DNA of 64,000 bases from Marinobacter sp. BGYM27 (lineage in GTDB: Bacteria > Pseudomonadota > Gammaproteobacteria > Pseudomonadales > Oleiphilaceae). The translations under genes were made by a program, and so were the position numbers. The stretch covers positions 372,001 to 436,000 of the forward strand of contig JANZNS010000001.1 in the NCBI GenBank assembly GCA_025153445.1. Reading direction: 5' to 3'. Positions 59,473 through 64,000 of the stretch are shown piece by piece (position 1 is the first letter of the stretch; each line of letters starts with the position of its first letter). The notes beneath the pieces were generated by a model that saw only the letters and a program-made list of their open reading frames with translations, did not search any database and was not told the DNA's origin.

Positions 59473-60366
59473 ATGGCGCATGCAATGCCGGCAATGACCG
59501 AACTAATCGAACCGCTGGTAAAATGTGACGGATTCTCCGACACGGCTTTACCGTTGGTGCGACTTGTTGCGTCAAAACATCGTATTGACCGGTCGCCTAT
59601 CCTGTATGAACCGAGTCTGATGATCATCGCTCAGGGGCGAAAGATCGGTTATCTGGGGGACCGTGAAATTCACTACAACCCCGGTCACTACCTGGTTCAG
59701 ACACTACCGTTGCCATTTGAGTGCGAGACGTTCGCCACCGACGACGAGCCTTTGTATGGGTTGTCTGTCCGGATTGACCCCGCTGTGTTGGGGGAGTTGG
59801 TGCTGGAGACCGGCGTTGATCATCAACTGGTTGCGCGGGAAACCCCGCAGCCGATGGCATCGGTCGCTATGACACAAGGCATGCATGAAGCGGTTATCCG
59901 CTTGCTTCGGGCGCTGCATGATCCGCTGGACGCTCAAGTTATGGGGAATGCCCGTATTCGAGAAGTGGTATTTGAAGCCTTGAAGGGCGAGCAGGGGCCG
60001 GCGTTGCGGGCGCTGATTCTGAATCAGGGGCATTATGCGCGCATTGTGCAGGTGCTCACTCAGATGCACAGCAATCTGACCGGTGACATCTCGGTTGAGG
60101 CGCTGGCAAAACAGGTCAACATGAGCGTCTCGACGTTCCATCATCATTTCAGGCAGGTGACCCGCTCGTCGCCCTTGCAGTATCTCAAACGGTTGCGGTT
60201 GATCAAGGCCCGGTTGCTGTTAAGTCATGACGAGTTGAATGTGAACCAGACCGCCCACGCAGTGGGATACCAGAGCGTGCCGCAGTTCAGCCGCGACTAT
60301 AAACGGTACTTTGGAGCCAGTCCGGTGAAAGACCGGAACCACGAATCCGTTCAGGTCGGGAGCTGA
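59473..60366 (+). CDS. AraC-family regulator (AraC_N type)
   Basis: A 297-residue regulator: residues 1-185 form the AraC_N-type cupin domain (ILYEPSLMIIAQGRKIGYLGDREIHYNPGHYLV), then two HTH motifs (SVEALAKQVNMSVSTFHHHFRQVTRSSPLQYLKRLRL and TAHAVGYQSVPQFSRDYKRYFGASP). Regulators with this N-terminal domain commonly sit beside aldehyde/alcohol reductases, consistent with the divergent dehydrogenase. GGGAG before the ATG. Confidence 0.93.
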   Translation: MAHAMPAMTELIEPLVKCDGFSDTALPLVRLVASKHRIDRSPILYEPSLMIIAQGRKIGYLGDREIHYNPGHYLVQTLPLPFECETFATDDEPLYGLSVRIDPAVLGELVLETGVDHQLVARETPQPMASVAMTQGMHEAVIRLLRALHDPLDAQVMGNARIREVVFEALKGEQGPALRALILNQGHYARIVQVLTQMHSNLTGDISVEALAKQVNMSVSTFHHHFRQVTRSSPLQYLKRLRLIKARLLLSHDELNVNQTAHAVGYQSVPQFSRDYKRYFGASPVKDRNHESVQVGS

Positions 60367-60368
60367 CG

Positions 60369-61271
60369 CTAATCACCTGTCCTGTCTTTGGGGTCGAGAC
60401 TGAAGTACCAGCTTTTGCCTGCGTAATGTTCAGGATCATCAATGTACAGCTCCTCTAAATGATAGTGCTTCATCAGAGCCTTCCACTGAGGAGATGACGC
60501 CAATGTTTCGGCCAAGGTGTCGATCAGTGGACTCAAGGTGGGTGAACTGGCCGGCCCCATAATGCTGCGGGTAAATCGGCTGTGAGGTGTGGCTGCGATG
60601 AATACGTTATCTTGAAGCTGGAGTTGGGTCCGGTAATAGCGCGCAGCCAGCATCGGTAGGATAGTGAAATCGACGTGGGGGCGATAAGCAACCATGAGCA
60701 GCAGGCTGTCCCATCCCGGCGCATCCTCCTTGCTGATCATGCCGGACTCGATCATCTCGTCGATACCTTGATAGCTGTGCTCACGCAACCCCAGCATCTG
60801 CATCGAGTGCAGCGATAGCGGCCCGGAATAATCAAAATCCGGATCACGGGTTACCAATACATTGGCATCTTCAAATATGGGGGCACTCCAGGCATAGGTG
60901 GTCATGTCCCTGTCTTTGAACCACGCCGGGTTGGTCCACAGCACCAGCCACTCCGGTTGCCGCCGCAACTCCCTGTTCAGTCGGGCGCGCGGGTGGATCG
61001 CCAGTGTGAAATCAATGCCGGGAATTTTCAGCTCGTTGAGAATGTCGACAATGTCGAAGCTCAGCCCCTGACGGGTTTTCTCATCGATGACAAAAGGTGG
61101 AAAGTTGTGATAGGTGAGCACCTGAACTGTTCGGGCATTCACCGCAGTACTGAGGATGGTCAGTAACACGGCCAGCAGGCAGCAGCCCCATAGACGGCGA
61201 AGGACGCGGGAGCCGGACGGCACTCTTTCATTCCGGCAGGGCAGGTGCGCCGTGTAAATTTCAAGTTGCAT
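60369..61271 (-). CDS. Orphan periplasmic binding protein (PBP2-like)
   Basis: A protein of up to 300 residues with a signal peptide (RRLWGCCLLAVLLTILSTAVNA) and a family-3 binding-protein-like domain: VQVLTYHNFPPFVIDEKTRQGLSFDIVDILNEL opening, the MLAARYYRTQL middle, C-terminal FLSPQWKALMKHYHLEE-type end. No transporter genes adjoin. The ATG at 61271 gives an unusually long N-region and no ribosome site; a GTG at 61223 (VPSGSR) is a credible alternative. Ligand unknown. Convergent with the AraC gene, three bases apart. Confidence 0.75.
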   Translation of the reverse strand: MQLEIYTAHLPCRNERVPSGSRVLRRLWGCCLLAVLLTILSTAVNARTVQVLTYHNFPPFVIDEKTRQGLSFDIVDILNELKIPGIDFTLAIHPRARLNRELRRQPEWLVLWTNPAWFKDRDMTTYAWSAPIFEDANVLVTRDPDFDYSGPLSLHSMQMLGLREHSYQGIDEMIESGMISKEDAPGWDSLLLMVAYRPHVDFTILPMLAARYYRTQLQLQDNVFIAATPHSRFTRSIMGPASSPTLSPLIDTLAETLASSPQWKALMKHYHLEELYIDDPEHYAGKSWYFSLDPKDRTGD

Positions 61272-61322
61272 CACATAGGTTTAGCACAGCCTGATGGCTG
61301 CGCCAAACCCTGCGGCTGCCTT

Positions 61323-62138
61323 TTAACCGTCCGCCAGATGCAGAGTGCCTTCCATATAGAATGCTGCCTGCCCGGCGATATGCACCCGATCACCGTGCAG
61401 CTCACATTTAAGGGTGCCGCCTCTTGCCGATAACTGTCTGGCCTGCAGCTTCGACTTGCCCAGCCGTTCTCCCCAGTAGGGCGCCAGCACACTGTGAATC
61501 GAGCCTGTTACCGGGTCTTCGTCGATACCATCTCCCGGTGCAAAGTAGCGACTGACGAAATCACAGGTGTCGCCTGGCGCGGTCACAATCAGGCCGCCGG
61601 GCCTGAGCGTCTTCAGCGGAGCCAGTTCGAGGGTGAGATTGCGAACAGCGGCTTCATTATCCAGCACAATCATGTAGTTGCTATCGTTGTCGATGCGATA
61701 AGCCGACGCCGGTGCACCTTTGATGCCTTGTTGAACCGCCTCGGGGGTCGGCGTGGTTTTAAAGGGCAGGTTCGGGAAGTCCAGCTCCAGCCAGCCATCG
61801 TCAAGACGCCGCACACCAAGCGGGCCGCTTTTGGACTTGAGGCGGATGGCCGGCTCTTGCCAGTCCAGCCTGTTAAACAGGACCCATGCTGACGCCAGAG
61901 TGGCATGCCCGCATAGCGGAACTTCAATTCCCGGCGTAAACCAGCGGATGTGAAAGTCGCAGTCGCTTCCTGCTGGCTCCCGTACGAAGAACGCGGTTTC
62001 CGAGAGGTTATTTTCCTGCGCGATCTGCTGCATCAGCTCGTCAGGCAGCCACTGCTCCAGCGGCACAATCGCGGCGGGGTTGCCGGAAAACGGTTTGTCG
62101 GCAAATGCATCAACCTGGTAAATCGGCAAGCGGATCAT
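61323..62138 (-). CDS. PhzF-family isomerase/epimerase
   Basis: A 271-residue enzyme of the diaminopimelate-epimerase-like PhzF fold. Typical segments: QVDAFADKPFSGNPAAIVPL, the acid/base Glu in NNLSETAFF, WFTPGIEVPLCGHATLASAWVLF, and C-terminal VTGSIHSVLAPYWGERL. The fold acts on unsaturated or amino-acid-like acids, but no substrate can be deduced. Its ATG overlaps the stop of the 116-residue gene (ATGA), hence translational coupling, and the real start is 62138 and not the open frame further upstream. Confidence 0.92.
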   Translation of the reverse strand: MIRLPIYQVDAFADKPFSGNPAAIVPLEQWLPDELMQQIAQENNLSETAFFVREPAGSDCDFHIRWFTPGIEVPLCGHATLASAWVLFNRLDWQEPAIRLKSKSGPLGVRRLDDGWLELDFPNLPFKTTPTPEAVQQGIKGAPASAYRIDNDSNYMIVLDNEAAVRNLTLELAPLKTLRPGGLIVTAPGDTCDFVSRYFAPGDGIDEDPVTGSIHSVLAPYWGERLGKSKLQARQLSARGGTLKCELHGDRVHIAGQAAFYMEGTLHLADG

Positions 62139-62485
62139 GTGGGCTCCTTTACGTTGCAGTGATTGTCCTTCAAGACTGAAGGTTTTGCTTGATGTTGATT
62201 TCTCTGCCACTGGCGGTGGCCCGTATACCGGGCGAGTTCCTGTTCGCCATACAGGTGAAGCAGGCTGCTACTGCCAGGCGGTGTCAGCACCCAGTGATCA
62301 GGCGCAACAGCATTGACTCGGAAGCCCCAGTTTAGCAACTGATTCAGGTGTATCTGGCGTGTTGCCTGTACAGGGGCATCATCAATACCGCAGCGGTTGT
62401 AAAGGTCGAACAGGTCATTTCTGGCCCTGGTGCTGGCCAATGTCTTGGGGCACTTCAAAGCGTGTCTGTGGGGTGTCGGTCGCAT
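62135..62485 (-). CDS. 116-residue protein of unknown function, coupled to PhzF
   Basis: A basic, His/Arg/Asn-rich protein without signal peptide or membrane segment. Parts such as LNQLLNWGFRVNAVAPDHWVLTPPGSSSLLHLYGEQEL look like a compact domain; the last 25 residues are polar. It is supported by an excellent ribosome site (AAGGAG with six-base spacing to the ATG at 62485) and by the ATGA overlap with phzF. I do not recognise the family. It is the first gene of a two-gene operon divergent from the MocR regulator. Confidence 0.72.
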   Translation of the reverse strand: MRPTPHRHALKCPKTLASTRARNDLFDLYNRCGIDDAPVQATRQIHLNQLLNWGFRVNAVAPDHWVLTPPGSSSLLHLYGEQELARYTGHRQWQRNQHQAKPSVLKDNHCNVKEPT

Positions 62486-62561
62486 GGGGAATCTCCTTCT
62501 CCGTTAAGCGTTTGACTATTGTTCTCCGAAGCCCGCATCCGTCACAGAATCAGTCGGCTGG

Positions 62562-62600
62562 AAATTGAACCGGTACAGTGCCAAATTGAACTAGACTGTG
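62562..62600. promoter_or_regulatory. Direct repeats, likely MocR regulator site
   Basis: AAATTGAAC recurs exactly 21 bases apart, each copy followed by a related half: CGGTACAGTG (62571-62580) and TAGACTGTG (62592-62600). Direct repeats with two-helical-turn spacing are typical of MocR/GabR/PdxR-type operators. It lies in the 280-base region between the MocR gene and the divergent 116-residue/PhzF operon. Confidence 0.62.
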
Positions 62601-62765
62601 ATGGTTGGATTACGCTGTATCTGTGCTGCTCCAGTGAGCGGGTTTTCTGGGACGATGGGGTGTACCCCGGACAGGCCGCGCGTTTTGAGGCAACACTTTG
62701 ATCCAGAAGGGAACACGACAGCAGGTCCTAAGGGGCTTAGGGCGAACAGGGTAAGGAGAGCAGAG

Positions 62766-64000
62766 ATGACAATTCTGTATGCACAGTTGGCCGACCAGAT
62801 CGAACAGCTGATCAATGACGGGGTTTACCAGGAAGGTGAGCGCCTGCCCGGAGTACGTGTGCTGAGCCGCCAGTTTGGAGTCAGTATTTCTACGGTTTTG
62901 CAGGCGCACCAGACCCTCGAAAGTCGAGGTTATCTGGAGGCGCGCGAGCGCAGTGGCTATTTTGCCAGACTGCCACGCAAGGATACGCCGGTGCCGACGA
63001 TGCAGAAGCCCCGTGTCCGCCCCGCTCCTGTGACCGCCCGTGATATGGCGCTGGATCTGTGCTCGGTTGAGCTGAAGCAAATGGTGGCTTTTGGTCCCGC
63101 AGTGCCCCATGCGGATTTCCTGCCGTTGCGACAGATTCAGCAAGCGACAATCTGGGCTGCCCGCCAGGGTATGGCGACCCTGGACTATGCCTTTCCCGGT
63201 AAAGAGGTGTTCCGGCGCCAGATCGCCCAGCGAATGACGTCTCTGGGCGTTGTCACAACGCCTGAAGACATCGTTGCAACTAACGGTGCCCAGGAAGCGA
63301 TAATTCTGGCGTTGCGGGCGGTGACCCAGCCCGGTGACATTGTGGCGGTCGAGTCGCCGTCTTTCCCCGGCATTCTTCAGGCGCTTGAAGTGGTGGGGTT
63401 GAGAGCCCTTGAGATTCCTACTCATCCACTTGAAGGGCTCAGTCTGGAGGGGCTGGAGTTGGCACTGGCGCAGTGGCCCATCAAAGCGTGCGTGGTGGTG
63501 CCGAACCATAGCAACCCGCTAGGCGTGAGGATGCCGGATGATAAAAAGAAGCGATTGGTGACTTTGCTGGATGATGCCGGCGTGGTGCTGATCGAGGATG
63601 ATATCTACGGCGACCTGCCACACGAAGGTGAGCGTCCGCGTCCTGCGAAATCCTTTGATAGCAGTGGCAACGTGATTTACTGCAGCTCGTTCTCGAAAAC
63701 CATTTCCCCTGGACTGCGACTGGGCTGGATCGTACCCGGGAAGTATTTTAACGAGGTGTCCCAGCAAAAATATTTCAGCAATCTGGCGACTGCGAGTATC
63801 CCTCAATTGGCAGTGGCGCACTTTCTGGAGCAGGGCGGTTACGATCGTTACCTCCGTACAGCGCGACAGCGTTATCGCGAGGCAACCGAACGCATGCGCG
63901 CTGCGATAGGCCGGGAGTTTCCCGAAGGTACGGCGGTCAGTCGCCCCATGGGTGGGTTTGTGGTGTGGGTGCAATTACCTGATCGTGTATCCGGTACCCG
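62766..64000 (+). CDS. MocR-type PLP-dependent regulator (partial, runs off the window)
   Basis: At least 411 codons, open to the last base. A GntR winged helix (ILYAQLADQIEQLINDGVYQEGERLPGVRVLSRQFGVSISTVLQAHQTLESRGYL) is joined to an aspartate-aminotransferase fold with PGKEVFRRQIAQRM, TNGAQEAI, VPNHSNPLG and the PLP lysine in SSFSKTISPGLRLGW. Such fusions sense an amine or vitamer through PLP chemistry without needing catalysis. AAGGAG lies nine bases before the ATG. The divergent 116-residue/PhzF operon, with direct repeats between, is the likely target. Confidence 0.92.
   Translation, partial: MTILYAQLADQIEQLINDGVYQEGERLPGVRVLSRQFGVSISTVLQAHQTLESRGYLEARERSGYFARLPRKDTPVPTMQKPRVRPAPVTARDMALDLCSVELKQMVAFGPAVPHADFLPLRQIQQATIWAARQGMATLDYAFPGKEVFRRQIAQRMTSLGVVTTPEDIVATNGAQEAIILALRAVTQPGDIVAVESPSFPGILQALEVVGLRALEIPTHPLEGLSLEGLELALAQWPIKACVVVPNHSNPLGVRMPDDKKKRLVTLLDDAGVVLIEDDIYGDLPHEGERPRPAKSFDSSGNVIYCSSFSKTISPGLRLGWIVPGKYFNEVSQQKYFSNLATASIPQLAVAHFLEQGGYDRYLRTARQRYREATERMRAAIGREFPEGTAVSRPMGGFVVWVQLPDRVSGT

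Noticed and set aside
62610-63509. 299-codon minus-strand frame
   Set aside because: Antisense to the MocR regulator, whose HTH and PLP motifs are clear; the composition (Arg, His, Gln) is that of a shadow frame.
1-64000. tRNA or rRNA genes, insertion sequences, prophage, CRISPR array
   Set aside because: No T-loop/anticodon-like clusters, transposase or integrase motifs, or regularly spaced repeats were found on either strand by reading.

Overview
The window looks like ordinary chromosome from a gammaproteobacterium, probably a marine or halotolerant heterotroph of the Marinobacter/Oceanospirillales kind. This placement is an inference from gene content: TAXI-TRAP and tripartite tricarboxylate (Tct) importers, a CstA carrier, AstA with a DUF1338 enzyme, membrane PQQ dehydrogenase, acyl-ACP desaturase and many single-gene regulators. 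Coding density is high. I saw no rRNA, tRNA, insertion sequence, prophage, plasmid or CRISPR feature. The window begins between genes and ends inside a MocR-type regulator.

Layout. 1-5.5 kb: quinone-type oxidoreductase, a lipoprotein, an SDR/isomerase operon divergent from an HxlR repressor across two matching palindromes, and a YiaW/YiaV-like membrane pair. 5.6-8.9 kb: a TAXI-type TRAP importer (fused permease plus binding protein). 9.1-12.6 kb: an ABM-domain protein, a cysteine-free ArsA/Get3-like ATPase, a small protein ending in Cys-Cys, and CstA, all on the minus strand; this is the most intriguing cluster. 12.8-19 kb: a diguanylate cyclase, an orphan periplasmic binding protein, astA coupled to a DUF1338 dioxygenase and divergent from an Lrp-type regulator, and metY. 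19-25.7 kb: metallo-beta-lactamase-fold protein, membrane PQQ dehydrogenase, sterol-desaturase-family enzyme with a divergent LysR regulator, and an AlkA-type glycosylase. 25.9-30 kb: succinate-semialdehyde dehydrogenase under a palindromic operator, a small membrane protein divergent from an MmyB-like regulator, a YkoF-like protein and an outer-membrane barrel. 30-35.6 kb: tctCBA divergent from a CitA/DcuS-type kinase and CitB-type regulator. 35.6-44.1 kb: DUF3592, MgtC and OmpA-like membrane proteins, a lytic-transglycosylase-like protein, an aldo/keto reductase, and a DUF898 plus M48 peptidase pair preceded by a leader terminator. 44.2-48.1 kb: PP2C phosphatase with a small membrane protein, and a thioesterase-thiolase-TetR run. 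48.1-55.5 kb: a PstS-OmpA fusion, acyl-ACP desaturase, nitronate monooxygenase, MFS transporter and LTA-synthase-like sulfatase. 55.8-64 kb: HI0933-type flavoprotein, pirin, zinc alcohol dehydrogenase divergent from AraC, an orphan binding protein, an unknown 116-residue protein coupled to PhzF, and a divergent MocR regulator.

How it fits together. Most units are small operons for importing or breaking down organic acids and amino acids (TRAP, Tct, CstA, AstA, semialdehyde dehydrogenase, thiolase), each beside its own regulator. In several places operator-like repeats can be read directly between divergent genes. Start codons were chosen by Shine-Dalgarno spacing and signal peptides. All functional names come from recognising family motifs by eye; no database search was possible.
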